Notes: generated by a model from the letters alone, not told the origin. Shown: positions 33,911 through 44,610, counted from the first letter of the stretch. The stretch: DNA of 64,000 nt from Pseudomonas viridiflava (GCF_900591205.1 NZ_UUPU01000067.1:62001-126000); one strand, 5' to 3'. A program made the numbers and translations.

Positions 33911-36900
33911 GGTAGCGCGGTCTACCGAACCGCCCGGGCCTTTTGTACCACCTGCACCTTTTGTACCGCCACCACCTTTTGCCGCGTTGATCGCCGCAAC
34001 GGTCAACACCACGCCAGCGACAAACGCTGCTGCACGCTCCGGCGTGATGCCGAATTTCTGCACCAGAACATCAGCAACCGCTTCTGCCGAGTGCCCTGCG
34101 GTGACACCGGCCAAGTCATTCTGAAAGCCGTAGTTTTCCGCTATCAGCAGATTAAGCACTTTTGCCACGGCAGGCGAGGCACTGTCAGCCATGCTCTTGA
34201 ATCGAGCGGTATCCGCCTCGGCTTTCGCGACGAGCATCGACACGTTGGCGCAGGTCTTCGGGTCGTTGCCGCATTCAATCAGGGCCCGGGCGGTTTGCTC
34301 CATGCTCAGGTTGTGATATTTCGCGTAACCATCTTCCGCACACGTTGTGTCGTTACCGCAACCCAGCAGCTCCTTGGATGCCCGCTCCAGATCCGAATGG
34401 CTCAGGTAGTTGTACTGAGTGGCGTTGGCCGCGATGTTGGCCGCGATTTCCGGGTCGCCTCCGGTGACCACGGCAGCCAGCACACCCATCAGCTGCGACA
34501 TCGCCATCAAGTTGACCTGCGCCTGCTGGTTGCCAGGCCGATTCGGGTCATAGTTGTCCGGCAGCACCAACTCTGCGAGGTATTGCACCAGTGCTTCGTT
34601 GGCACCGCCTGCCAGGGCGCCGGTCTGGAAGTCGCCGCCCATGGCCATCGACTTCAAGCCACCCAGCAGCGCATGCGCTGCGATCTTGGTGGGGCTACCG
34701 TCAACCAGAGTGGTGTTGCCGATCTGATTGGCCGCCACGGCCCCGGCAATGTTGATCACCGAACCCAGCAGGTTGTTGGCGAAGTTATCGCCCAGGCTGC
34801 CGCCATTGAACGCGGTCTGGACGATCGTTTCGGCACCGGTCTTGAGAACGACCTGGCCTACGCTGTTCCAGTCAAAACCCAAGGTGGTCGGGTCATAGCC
34901 CATTGCGCCACCGATGCCGCCCATCATCCCAGAGACGACATAGCCTTTCATTGCGTCTTTGCTGGTGATGTCTTTGAACGTGGCGCCAAGGTTGCCTTTG
35001 TTGCTGATCACGCTATTGGCCGCGTTATTCATGACGGCGGCCAGCACCGCATCGGCAAACCCGCCGGCAAACGTCCCGGCGCCTGCGCCCACCATGCCGG
35101 CACCCAGGCCCGCACCGCCGGTCACCACCGCCAGCGCGATCGCCAGTACCACCTGCGCGGCCGGGCCAAGGCCCGAATGGGAATACTTGAAACTGGTGTG
35201 AATTTCCTCGACGCGGCGCCAATCCACATCACCGCGTTTTTCCGCCTCTGCCAGCCACGCCAATTGCGGGTCAGCGGCAACCATGCTGTTGATCACCTGG
35301 TGCACGGTTTGTTGGTCGACGTGCTTGATGTCGATTTTCAAGCCATCAACGGCCTTGATGACCAACTCGCCTTGCGCCTTCATCTGGGTCTGACGCAGGG
35401 TCTCGTCGGTTTTGCCTTTGCCGGACATGGAGGTCCAGGCCATGCTGTCCTTGCTCTTCTGGTGACTCTCCTGATGCAGGTCTTTTACCGCCTCGAACGT
35501 CACCGCACCGTCGCTGATGATCGCCAGGTCCTGGCCACTCTCAAGCTTGGCCGCCTGATAGCGCTGATCGCCGCCACTTTCCAGCGTCAGGTTGGCGCCG
35601 GCTTTGATCTCGGTGCCTACATGGGTCACATCCGTGACTTCATCGCGCTGGGTTTTGCTGCTGCCCCAACCGCCTTTTTTGCTCATGTCGTACAGCGAAT
35701 AACTGCTGTTCTGCGCAGCGAGCACATTCAGCGCGTTACCGGCGTTGATGTAAGCGTCATTGCCCGCACTGATCTTGCTGGCGATCAGCGTCACATCAGT
35801 ACCTGCCACCGCAATCAGGTCCCCACCCGCACTCAGTTCTGCGCCTTGCTGGGTCACCTCATCCGACTGGGTGGTGGTTTTGGTCTTGCCCTTTTTGCCC
35901 TTGGAATATTCATGTTCCTCATTGGCCGCAGCTGCCACGGTCAGGTTTTCACCGGCCTCGACACTCAGGTCTTTCGCCGCGCTGACCCGGCTTGCGACAA
36001 CCGAAACATCGCGCCGCGCATCAATGGTCAGGTCTGCGCCCGACTCCACCGCCGAGGCATGTTGCACAATGGTTTGCTCGGTGCCACTGACCCGACGGCG
36101 CTGGTAGGCGTAATCGTCTTGCTCGACCTGGCTGGCGATGACCACATCACGCCCCGCCGCGATGGACGCATTGCCACCAGCCTTCAAGGTGCTCCCGATA
36201 TTCGCCACGTCACGCATGGCGCTGAGCGTCAAGGTGTCGGTCGCCTCAAAGCGCGAGCCCTCGCTGACTACGTCGTCGCGCAATTGGTAACCGTCGCCCT
36301 CACGCTTGAAGGTGGTGACGGTGCGTTCGTTGATAATGTCGCCGGTCAATGCGGTGGCGTTGATATCGCGCCCTGTCACGATCCCGCCCCGGGTGTTGCG
36401 GATCGAGTCGGAGGCCAGCATCTCCAGGCGATTACCGGCTTGGATCAGCCCACTGTTATCAATGTTGTTGGCAGTCAGGCTCAGGTTGTTGGTTGCGCGC
36501 AGGGTCCCGCTGTTGTGCAGGTCGCCACCGCTGATCAAGTTCACATCCTGACCCTGGATCAACGCTCCGTTGGGCGCCAGGCGGTTGTTGGCGTTGGCGA
36601 GGTACAGCACGGGGGTCAGGACCTTCTGGCCGTTGACCTCGGCCTCCTCCATCCAGACGATATCGTGGGTCAGCGCGGCAACCTGTTCTGCGGTCAACGA
36701 CACACCCAGCTGCAGGTTCAAGGAGTCCTTATAGGCAATGGCGTTGTCCATCAGGTATCGGTACAACGCGTCGTCGCTGGTGATGCCATCGATATAGCGC
36801 TGGCCGGTGCGCGCCACCACGGCTTCGCGAATCAGGCGTTGCTCGTACAGGCCATCGCCCAGGCGACGGTTGGATTGATCAGGGGTTACACCGAGCTTGT

Positions 36901-39900
36901 CGAGCAGGTAATCGGAACTCATGAACTGCTTGAGATCGGTGAGCGCCGGGTTGGTCTCGATCATGTACTTATGCTGGTTATCGACCGCCGCAATCTCAGG
37001 CAGGCCCTGCACACGCGGGATCGAAACGCCGCGGGTGTCCAGGGCGGAAGGCCCTTGACCGCTGACCGAACCGGCGAGCGGTTGACCGTCCACGCTGAAA
37101 CCACGTTCTTTCACGGCACTGTAATCAAGCGCCTGTTCACGGTCGCGTGACGTGATCTGGCGCCCGTCGACACTCAATCCAGCGTTCCCCGTCACGCCGT
37201 TGCCGGCGACACCGGCCTTGCCCTGCTGGCCGCTCAGACGAAACAGGCCGTTCTGCCCGGTAGGTAAGGTGAAGCCCGGCAATGTCACCGGGTTGACCTG
37301 GCGCTGAGCCAAGTCAGGCGGCAGTTGCGTGGTAATCGCCGGTTTTACCGTGGAGGCAAACGCATCGGAGTTGGTGTTGCGGTTCTGCGCCGGTGTGTTG
37401 ATATCGGTGGCGTTGGGGCGAATGACACTGTTGTCGATTTTCGTGGTGGCGTTGACGGTCACCTGCCCCGCCGCCTGGATCACCGCTTGCGCGATCACAC
37501 TGCCGGTGGTGGGCACCACATAGGTACTGGTTTCATAGAAGTTGCCGACACCCGCCATGACCTGGGCCATGTTTATTTCACCCGGGCGATAAGCCCCCGA
37601 GTTCGGGTTATTCACCGTATTGAACTGGCTCTGGCGGTTCATGAAGGTGCTGTAGATGCCCCGATCACGGGTGTACAAGCCCGAGTTCAGATGGCGCTCC
37701 TCGCCTCCGGCAGCACCGCGGTTGGTCAGCACATCGGTATTGATCAGGATGTTTTTGGCGGCCGACATCGAGCTGTAGAGGTTATCGACGGTGTGGCTGC
37801 CCACGGTCAGCCCGCCACCGGCATTGATAAATGCCGACGCCGAACTGCCGCTGATGACATCTTCATACTTCTCTACCGAGGTGAAATACAGCTCGCAGCC
37901 TTTGCCTTTGCAACCGTCGTTCGAGTAGATGTTGATGTTGCCCGACACCAGTTTCTTTTCCGTACTGAACTGGTCGCGACGGTTACTCAGGGCGTCCGTC
38001 AGCAAGCGCATGTCGCCGGCGCTTTCCAGGCTGCCAGAGACGTTTTCAACCAGACTGCTGCGCCCGCTCGCGTCATCCCTGGCAATGTCCAGGCCACCCA
38101 GGCTGTAGACGTCGCCGTAGCGGTTGCTGAAGTCATTGACCCGCAGGGTCATATCACTGCCGCTGAAAATCAGCCCCTTGTCATTGAGTAAATGGGTGGC
38201 GTTCAACCGGACTTTTTCGGCGCCGCCCAGGGTGCCGTAGTTGTTCAGCGTGGTGGCATTGACCGTGAGGTCACCGAGGGCTGTCACCCGGCCACGGTTG
38301 TTCAGAGTGCTGCTGTTGATCTGGGTCAGCCCGCCACCCGCGATGCTGGCGCTATCGCCCAGGTCCATGCGTGCGTTGGTGAGGGTCATAGCGCCGACGC
38401 TGGTGACGCGCCCATTGCCGCTGTAGCCGCCGCTAAGCGTGAGGTTCAGCGTGCCGTCGCTGGCCAGCAAGCCCTCGTTGGTCCAGGTATCCCCGGTGCC
38501 GGTCAGGCTTTGTGAGCCCAGCAACTGCCCGCTGGCGGTCTGGGTGAACTGGCCTATATCAAGGTTCAGGCGCCCGGCCTGGATCACGCTGCTGTTGGTC
38601 CAGCTCGCAGCCTTGATATCCAGCTGGCCGTTGGTGACAAAGCTGCCGCCGGCGCGGGTGACCTGATCGGACGTCAGGTCGAATTTACCGTTGCCGGTAT
38701 GGACGAAACGCCCACCATTATTGTCCAGGGCGCCGGCTTGCAGGGTCAGCTGTTCATTGGCGCTTTCCAGCGCGCCGAAGCGGTTATCGAACAGCCCCGA
38801 GGTGCTGATGTCGGTGGTGCCCGCACGGCCCATGGCCCGCAGGGTCCCGCCGACGTTGTTGATGGCCTGCGCGCCAATGTGCAGCGTTTCATCACTCTCT
38901 ACCAGGCCGAAGCGATTGCTCAGGGTGCCCGTCAGCCCGAAATCGACGACCCGCGCTCCGACCTTGCCGCCGTTACCGGCCGCTGAGCCCTGGTTATCGA
39001 AATCCTGGGCCGTGACCTTGAGCAACGTGTCGGCATACACACCGCCGCCCTGGTTATTCAACACGCTGGTGACAATGCGGTTTTCACCGCCGAGGGCCGA
39101 CAGGTGGCCCATCTGGTTGAGCAACCCGCCCTTGGCCTCGATGTTCAGCGACTGCGCCTGGGTGATGCCGCCGGCGTTGTCAAACAACCCCGTGACCAGC
39201 TTGGTCCAGCCCTTGGCGCTGTTAAGCACACCGCCGCTGCCGTTGGCGACACTCGCCGTTTGCAGGTCCAGGTTGCCGCCACTGCTGTCGACCCGCCCGC
39301 CCTGATTGTTCAACGCGCCAGTCAGGCGCAACAGGTTGTCGGCCTGGCTTTGCAGCGAGCCCTGCTGGTTATTCAGATGGCGGGCAGCCAGGTCGAGTCG
39401 CCCCTTCTGGCTGAAGATCAACCCGTCCTGTTGGTTATGAATGTCGCCGGCCAACAGCTTGAGGACCAGGTCTTTCTGGCTGGCTATCGTGCCTTTTTCG
39501 CGATTATCCAGGCCGCCATTGGCCAGGGTCAGATCGAGCCCGTCCTGACTCACCAGTTGCCCACTGCGGTTATCCAGGCTGGCGGCGTTCAGCACCAGTG
39601 CCCCTGCGCTGGCCAGGCGGGCGTTGTTGGCGTTGATCAGCGCGCCGCTGAGTGTGCCTTGCAGGCTGCCGGCACTGGTCAATTGCCCGGCGGTGTTATC
39701 CAGGCGCTGCCCGATCAACGTGATGTTGTTGGCGTTTACCTGACCGCCACGGTTAAGGATTTCGCTCTGAGCGTTATTGAAATCCAACAGTCCGCCAGCC
39801 GAGATCAACCCGCCGTTGCTATTGTCCAGCAGGCCGTCCACCGTGAGGGTTACATCGCCCTGGCCGGACACCACCCCGTGATCATTGTTCAGGCTGGCCG

Positions 39901-42900
39901 CACGGATGCTCTGGTTGCCCTCGCTCACCACGGCGCCCGCGCCATGGTTATCCAGCGCGCCGGTAAGGCGGGTTTGCAAGGTGCCACTCTTGCTCGACAA
40001 GGTGCCCTGGCTGCTGTTGTCCAGGCTGCCCCCGGCAACCACCAACCCGTTCCAGCCCGACAGCAAACCCTGGTCTGCGTTGACGATCGACTGGGCGTCG
40101 AGCTGCAATTGGTCGGTACTGAGAATGACCCCTCGATCGCCGTTATCAATGCGCTGGGCCTTCACGCTGAAGGCCGTCTGGCTGGAGATTTCGCCCTGAC
40201 TGCGGTTGGTCAGTTGGTTCAGACCAGCCAAGGTCAGCGGCCCCTTGGCGCTGATCAGCCCGCCCGTGTTGTCCAGGTTGCCGCCTTGCAGATCTACCGC
40301 CACCGCACGCTCACCGATCAAACGGCCCTGACGCTGGATCAGTTGCCGCACGGTCAGTTTCAAATCGCCCTTGGCGGACACCTCGCCGTCCTGGCTGGAG
40401 TCAAGCGTCTGTCCGGACAGGCTGAGGTCACCCAGGCTGCTGATCAAACCGCCGCGGTTATCGACGTTGTCAGCGCTGAGGATCAGCTCGCCGTCACTGG
40501 CCAGCTGGCCGCCCTGGTGGTTATCCAGCGCGCCGGTGGTGAGGGTCTGCTGGTTGGCGGCCCAGAGGCTGCCTTTATCACTGTTGTTCAGCGCACCGGC
40601 GGTGGTGTTCAGCACGGTCGCCGCCGTGATTTGGCCCTGGTTGCTGTTGTTCAGCAGGCCGGTGACCTTCAAGTCCAGCGTCCCGCGACTGGCCAGCGTG
40701 CCACCGGCCTGGTTGTCGAGGCTATCGGCGTCCACCTGCAAAGCGCTGTGTGCCGACACCACGCCTTGCACACTGTTATCCAGGGCCTTGGCAATGCGCA
40801 CCTGCAGGCTATCGCCACTGATGATTCTGCCGCTGCGGTTGTTCAGCGAATCAGCCTCTACCAGGAACGACTGCTGGCTGGAAATTTCCCCGCCCAGGCT
40901 GTTGTCGATACTACCCAGGTTGCGCAGCAACAACTGGCCGGGGGTGGCAATCAACCCATGGTCGCGGTTGACCAGCGCGCCCTGGCTCAGGTCCAGGTCA
41001 ATGTTGCTGTGGCTGATCAGTTCGCCACGATCGTGCTGATCCAACCCGGTCAGGGTCGCCTTGAGCGTGGACTTGGCAAAGATCGAGCCTTGCTGGCTGT
41101 TGTCCAGTTGACCGGCGTTGAGGGCGATACCCGCGTCGCTGCTGATGCTGCCTTGCTGGCTGTTATCGAGTGTGGTGCTGCGCAGGTCAATCTGCTGCTT
41201 GGCGCTGATTACACCGGCCTGGCTGTTGTTCAGAGCCGCACTGGTGAGATTGATGGTGCCGTCGGCCAATACCTTGCCGGCCTGATTGTTCAGCGCCCCT
41301 TGGGTCGTCACCGCCAACGCGTTCGCGGCAGACAGAATGCCGCCTTGGCTGTTGTCCAGCGCCTGCGCCTTGACGGTCAGCTGGCCTTCACTGACCAACG
41401 TGCCCTGCCCCTGGTTGAGCAAGTCGCCCGACAGGCTCACCGCCAGGTCTTTTTGGCTGGTAAGACGCCCGCCCTGGCTGTTATCCAGACTGCCGCCGTT
41501 GAGTGTCAGCCCTTCGCGCCCGGCCAACAGGCCCTTGCTCTGGTTGAGCAGGCGCTGCACCGTCAGGTTCAGGCCGGCGTCGCCAATCACCCTGCCGGCG
41601 CTGTTATTCAGTTGATCGGCCACCAGCAGCACACTGGCCTGGCTGGAGATTTCGCCTTGCTGGTTGAAGATGCGTTGACTGTTAAGGTTCACCCCGCCCG
41701 TGGCGGCTACCAGCCCGCCGTTGCGGTTATCCAGTTGCGTGCCGGTGAGGGTCAGGCCGCCCTCGCTGATCAACTCGCCCGCTTGCTGATCAAGCACGCC
41801 GACCGTCGCGTGTATATCGCCCTTGGCGCTGATGCGCCCGGCGCCGTTGTCGACCTGATCGGCGCTCAGGTTCAACTGGCCATCGCTGCTCAACCGGCCG
41901 CCATTGCGATTATCCAGGCTGGCCAATGCCACACGGGCATCCGCCTTGCCACTGATAACGCCCTTCTGGCTGTTGTCAAAACTGCCGCCGGTCAAGGTCA
42001 GCGCCCCGTCGGCAATCACCAGCCCGCCCTGGTTTGTCAGGGTATCGCCGTGCACTGTCAGCGCGGCCTTGCTGGATAGCATCCCGGCCTGGTTGTTGTT
42101 CAGTTGGCCAACCACCAGGTGCTGGCTGCCCTCACTGATCAGGTTGCCCTCGTTGTGGTTGTCCAGCAGCCCGATCACGCTAGCGGTCAAGTCGCCCTGA
42201 CTGGTGACATTGCCCTTGTCGCTGTTGTCCAGGCTGCCGGCGTGCAAGGTCAGCAGGCTGGTCGCGGAAAAAATCCCCAGCCGATTATCGATGGCTCCGC
42301 TGGCGGTCACGTTGAGGTTACTGCCGAGCAATTTGCCTGAACGATTGTCCAGGGTCGTGGCAACAATCGTGGTCTGGCTGGCCGAGATTTCCCCCACGCG
42401 GTTGCTCAGTGCGCCGGCGGTTACCTGGGCCTGCTGCTGGCTGGCAATCAGGCCGTTGTCGTTGGTCAATTGGCCCGCGTTGAGGGTTAAATCGTTGAGT
42501 CCGATGACCCGGCCACTCTGGTTCTGCAGTGCGCCGGTAACGTCGATGTTGGCGCGTTTATCGCTGTGCAACAGGCCCTTGGCACGGTTGTCCAGGTCGG
42601 TGGCATTCACCTTCAGCGCGTCCGTGCCCAGCACACGACCACCGCGGTTATCCAGCTGACCAGCGTTGACGACGGTTTGCACACCACTGAGTGTGCCGCC
42701 CTGGTTGTCCAGGGCCTTTTCGGCGGTGACCGTCAACGCACGGCTGGCAACCACGCTGCCGGTATTCGTCAAATCGCGAGCGGTCAGCGCCACGGCGCCC
42801 TGGGCATTGCGGCTGTTATCGGCGTTCACGCCGGCTTCGATAATCCCGTTGTTGGTCAACCGGCCACCGGCGTCCAGCGCGATGCTGTCCCTGGCCGCCA

Positions 42901-43945
42901 GGGTCTGTTGGCTGGTCAATGCGCCTTGGGTTTTGATCGACAAATTGGAGCCTGCATACACCGTACCTTTGGCCTCCACACTGGCCGCCTTGACGGTCAC
43001 TGCACTGCCGGCGGACGCCTGGCCCATCACCACGTTACCGCCGGCATCAATCTGGATATCACCGCCGGCCACCATGTCACCGGACAGCCGTACGCCGACC
43101 CCGGCCTCAGTGCCCACCAGCTTGACCGCGCCCACGTACATGCCGCCCAGCGCCGACGAGTCAATCGCCAAGTCAGGCGCCGTGCTGCCGTCCGGCGCCC
43201 GTGCGGTGGCGGTCAACGTGCGTGCATCCACATCGTTGCGACCGGCGACGACAGTGAGTTTTTTCGCCTGGATCTGCGCGTTGATGGTGGTGGCGCGGGT
43301 GATGATTTCGAACTGATCGACGTTATTCGCGTTCAGGCCGGCGCCTTCGATGGCGACGCTGCCTCCGTCGACCTGATAACGGTTGACCTGACCGTTTTCG
43401 ATCACCGCTTTACCAGTGGTCAGCGTGGCCTGCGGGGTATTGATAAAACCGCAGCCGTTGCAGGTGATGCCGTACGGGTTGGCCACAATCACATGCGCCG
43501 ACTGCCCCGCCACTTCGGTGTAGCCGCGCAGCTGGCTGGGGCTGCCGCCGTTGACCTCGTTGAGGATCACACTCGCGGCGGTGCCTTTGAGGTTCTGGTT
43601 GCCGAGGATGATTCCGCCCAATTGCGTCGACTGGGTGCGGCTGGTGGCGTTGTTGAGGATGACCCCATTCGCGCCGACGTTGTAATCCTGGAACTGGTTA
43701 TGCGACAGCCCACTGCCGTTGGGCGCAGCGATATTGACGATGGGCACACCGTTCGCCGCCTGGCCCAGGCTGGTGCTCGGCGCACTGACCACAATCCCGT
43801 CCGCCTGCGCCAGCAATGGCTGCCAGAACATGGCGTTGGCCAATACCAATGCCAACCCGCGCTTGGGCAACCCCAGAAAGGTCGAGCGGTTTTTCAGGGT
43901 TGCAGAAGGTTGGCGCGCAAGGAAGGCGAGTTGGCGAACGTCCAT
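33497..43945 (-). CDS. cdiA: CdiA, giant filamentous-haemagglutinin-type contact-dependent toxin
   Basis: A 3,482-residue two-partner-secretion exoprotein. Order: extended N-terminus and signal peptide (cleavage after LAQA, residue 48), TPS secretion domain (about 50-300; SHNQFQDYNV at 81-90, NPYGI at 156-160), many degenerate FHA-1 repeats of the LDN-x-GG type (about 300-1950), a Cys-containing region (NDGCKGKGCELYF), FHA-2-type repeats (about 2400-2900), DUF637 pre-toxin (about 2920-3130), a KGGGGTKGAGGTKG linker, and a 137-residue toxin (3346-3482) beginning TGIEWGKGNKLQGMPWEDYL with DSRLPPNFKTFDFFD and SAKTLDTTTAAK. This matches the CdiA C-terminal tRNase class. The usual VENN motif is replaced. 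The frame is uninterrupted, but its transporter gene is truncated. Confidence 0.95.
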   Translation of the reverse strand: MDVRQLAFLARQPSATLKNRSTFLGLPKRGLALVLANAMFWQPLLAQADGIVVSAPSTSLGQAANGVPIVNIAAPNGSGLSHNQFQDYNVGANGVILNNATSRTQSTQLGGIILGNQNLKGTAASVILNEVNGGSPSQLRGYTEVAGQSAHVIVANPYGITCNGCGFINTPQATLTTGKAVIENGQVNRYQVDGGSVAIEGAGLNANNVDQFEIITRATTINAQIQAKKLTVVAGRNDVDARTLTATARAPDGSTAPDLAIDSSALGGMYVGAVKLVGTEAGVGVRLSGDMVAGGDIQIDAGGNVVMGQASAGSAVTVKAASVEAKGTVYAGSNLSIKTQGALTSQQTLAARDSIALDAGGRLTNNGIIEAGVNADNSRNAQGAVALTARDLTNTGSVVASRALTVTAEKALDNQGGTLSGVQTVVNAGQLDNRGGRVLGTDALKVNATDLDNRAKGLLHSDKRANIDVTGALQNQSGRVIGLNDLTLNAGQLTNDNGLIASQQQAQVTAGALSNRVGEISASQTTIVATTLDNRSGKLLGSNLNVTASGAIDNRLGIFSATSLLTLHAGSLDNSDKGNVTSQGDLTASVIGLLDNHNEGNLISEGSQHLVVGQLNNNQAGMLSSKAALTVHGDTLTNQGGLVIADGALTLTGGSFDNSQKGVISGKADARVALASLDNRNGGRLSSDGQLNLSADQVDNGAGRISAKGDIHATVGVLDQQAGELISEGGLTLTGTQLDNRNGGLVAATGGVNLNSQRIFNQQGEISSQASVLLVADQLNNSAGRVIGDAGLNLTVQRLLNQSKGLLAGREGLTLNGGSLDNSQGGRLTSQKDLAVSLSGDLLNQGQGTLVSEGQLTVKAQALDNSQGGILSAANALAVTTQGALNNQAGKVLADGTINLTSAALNNSQAGVISAKQQIDLRSTTLDNSQQGSISSDAGIALNAGQLDNSQQGSIFAKSTLKATLTGLDQHDRGELISHSNIDLDLSQGALVNRDHGLIATPGQLLLRNLGSIDNSLGGEISSQQSFLVEADSLNNRSGRIISGDSLQVRIAKALDNSVQGVVSAHSALQVDADSLDNQAGGTLASRGTLDLKVTGLLNNSNQGQITAATVLNTTAGALNNSDKGSLWAANQQTLTTGALDNHQGGQLASDGELILSADNVDNRGGLISSLGDLSLSGQTLDSSQDGEVSAKGDLKLTVRQLIQRQGRLIGERAVAVDLQGGNLDNTGGLISAKGPLTLAGLNQLTNRSQGEISSQTAFSVKAQRIDNGDRGVILSTDQLQLDAQSIVNADQGLLSGWNGLVVAGGSLDNSSQGTLSSKSGTLQTRLTGALDNHGAGAVVSEGNQSIRAASLNNDHGVVSGQGDVTLTVDGLLDNSNGGLISAGGLLDFNNAQSEILNRGGQVNANNITLIGQRLDNTAGQLTSAGSLQGTLSGALINANNARLASAGALVLNAASLDNRSGQLVSQDGLDLTLANGGLDNREKGTIASQKDLVLKLLAGDIHNQQDGLIFSQKGRLDLAARHLNNQQGSLQSQADNLLRLTGALNNQGGRVDSSGGNLDLQTASVANGSGGVLNSAKGWTKLVTGLFDNAGGITQAQSLNIEAKGGLLNQMGHLSALGGENRIVTSVLNNQGGGVYADTLLKVTAQDFDNQGSAAGNGGKVGARVVDFGLTGTLSNRFGLVESDETLHIGAQAINNVGGTLRAMGRAGTTDISTSGLFDNRFGALESANEQLTLQAGALDNNGGRFVHTGNGKFDLTSDQVTRAGGSFVTNGQLDIKAASWTNSSVIQAGRLNLDIGQFTQTASGQLLGSQSLTGTGDTWTNEGLLASDGTLNLTLSGGYSGNGRVTSVGAMTLTNARMDLGDSASIAGGGLTQINSSTLNNRGRVTALGDLTVNATTLNNYGTLGGAEKVRLNATHLLNDKGLIFSGSDMTLRVNDFSNRYGDVYSLGGLDIARDDASGRSSLVENVSGSLESAGDMRLLTDALSNRRDQFSTEKKLVSGNINIYSNDGCKGKGCELYFTSVEKYEDVISGSSASAFINAGGGLTVGSHTVDNLYSSMSAAKNILINTDVLTNRGAAGGEERHLNSGLYTRDRGIYSTFMNRQSQFNTVNNPNSGAYRPGEINMAQVMAGVGNFYETSTYVVPTTGSVIAQAVIQAAGQVTVNATTKIDNSVIRPNATDINTPAQNRNTNSDAFASTVKPAITTQLPPDLAQRQVNPVTLPGFTLPTGQNGLFRLSGQQGKAGVAGNGVTGNAGLSVDGRQITSRDREQALDYSAVKERGFSVDGQPLAGSVSGQGPSALDTRGVSIPRVQGLPEIAAVDNQHKYMIETNPALTDLKQFMSSDYLLDKLGVTPDQSNRRLGDGLYEQRLIREAVVARTGQRYIDGITSDDALYRYLMDNAIAYKDSLNLQLGVSLTAEQVAALTHDIVWMEEAEVNGQKVLTPVLYLANANNRLAPNGALIQGQDVNLISGGDLHNSGTLRATNNLSLTANNIDNSGLIQAGNRLEMLASDSIRNTRGGIVTGRDINATALTGDIINERTVTTFKREGDGYQLRDDVVSEGSRFEATDTLTLSAMRDVANIGSTLKAGGNASIAAGRDVVIASQVEQDDYAYQRRRVSGTEQTIVQHASAVESGADLTIDARRDVSVVASRVSAAKDLSVEAGENLTVAAAANEEHEYSKGKKGKTKTTTQSDEVTQQGAELSAGGDLIAVAGTDVTLIASKISAGNDAYINAGNALNVLAAQNSSYSLYDMSKKGGWGSSKTQRDEVTDVTHVGTEIKAGANLTLESGGDQRYQAAKLESGQDLAIISDGAVTFEAVKDLHQESHQKSKDSMAWTSMSGKGKTDETLRQTQMKAQGELVIKAVDGLKIDIKHVDQQTVHQVINSMVAADPQLAWLAEAEKRGDVDWRRVEEIHTSFKYSHSGLGPAAQVVLAIALAVVTGGAGLGAGMVGAGAGTFAGGFADAVLAAVMNNAANSVISNKGNLGATFKDITSKDAMKGYVVSGMMGGIGGAMGYDPTTLGFDWNSVGQVVLKTGAETIVQTAFNGGSLGDNFANNLLGSVINIAGAVAANQIGNTTLVDGSPTKIAAHALLGGLKSMAMGGDFQTGALAGGANEALVQYLAELVLPDNYDPNRPGNQQAQVNLMAMSQLMGVLAAVVTGGDPEIAANIAANATQYNYLSHSDLERASKELLGCGNDTTCAEDGYAKYHNLSMEQTARALIECGNDPKTCANVSMLVAKAEADTARFKSMADSASPAVAKVLNLLIAENYGFQNDLAGVTAGHSAEAVADVLVQKFGITPERAAAFVAGVVLTVAAINAAKGGGGTKGAGGTKGPGGSVDRATTGIEWGKGNKLQGMPWEDYLDTQLPADSRLPPNFKTFDFFDEVTGVATSAKTLDTTTAAKLANPRQVYSSLKGNIDAAANFVEAGLKGETLHASQITARELQVAIPKATTGAQWEQINKAIEYGRSKGVTVKITEVH

Positions 43946-43977
43946 GTCATGTCTCGATGCCCGAGGGCGGTAAAAAT

Positions 43978-44504
43978 TTAAAGAAAGAAATCCAGACGCA
44001 AATACACCGGCGCTTCACGTTCAGTGATCGGCCCTGGTCGCTCCAACGAATGTGCGAAGGTCACTGTGGCGGCGACGTTCTGGCTACGCGCAAACAGCTC
44101 CACGGCGTTGCTGGTCATGCGCCCGTGCAGCTCGCCGCTGGGTTGCAGGGCAAGCGGTTGAGCTGCGACACGCCGAGGCACTGGCCGATATAAGGCTTGA
44201 GCAAGTCGGCGCGCTCGCCTTCGGACAACGCGTCGGCGCCGGCGAGTTCGATGGTTTTGATCGGGAAGCAATGGGTCTCGACCGGCGCTGTTGGCTTGGC
44301 CAATGCAGCGGCTTTACCGGGCAGGTCCTTGAGTTCTTCGAGGCGACGTTGCTGCTCTTCGAGCAGGCGATCCTGGCGATCGCGGATCAGGTCGGTGACG
44401 CCTGGTGTGTTCTGCGCGGGCGCGCCTTGGGCCACAAGGGTTGTGCCCAGGCAAAAAAAAGCGGACAGCAGGCAAAGCCTGGGCCGACGTACCAAACGCC
44501 ACAT
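43978..44504 (-). pseudogene. cdiB: CdiB/ShlB-type transporter, reduced to its two ends
   Basis: The first 117 or so codons are a good TpsB beginning: signal peptide (LCLLSAFFCLGTTLVAQGAP), N-terminal plug helix (DRQDRLLEEQQRRLEELKDL), then the start of POTRA1 (CFPIKTIELAGADALSEGER, LLKPYIGQCLGVSQLN). The frame then stops at GASCTGA-like nonsense (44115). In another frame the sequence resumes with GELHGRMTSNAVELFARSQN...APVYLRLDFFL, the last beta strands and terminal aromatic end of the barrel, ending at 43978. About 400 residues (rest of POTRA1, POTRA2, most of the 16-strand barrel) are gone, with the junction near 44143-44163. The promoter and ribosome site are still intact. The protein cannot form a pore. 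Confidence 0.88.
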
Positions 44505-44572
44505 TTATAGATCCCTCTATGTGGCCCGATGCCACTATTCGGCGGCGATGGTATGGTGGCGTTTTAGTGGCG

Positions 44573-44610
44573 TCAATAAATTATAGAGATTTGTATCAGA
44601 ATTGACACGC
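44573..44610 (-). promoter_or_regulatory. Promoter of the cdi locus
   Basis: On the minus strand an exact TATAAT lies at 44585-44580, 76 bases before the cdiB start, in an AT-rich patch of otherwise GC-rich DNA. The -35 region 17 bases upstream (TGTCAA) is weak. A GAGGG ribosome site precedes the cdiB ATG at 44504. The rest of 44505-44740 has no gene. Confidence 0.5.

Noticed and set aside
34091..43981. Very long open frames on the plus strand (up to about 1,000 codons) opposite cdiA
   Set aside because: They mirror the repetitive, GC-rich cdiA codons, have no ribosome sites and give low-complexity Val/Ala/Gln-rich proteins without family features. The minus-strand cdiA explains the region.
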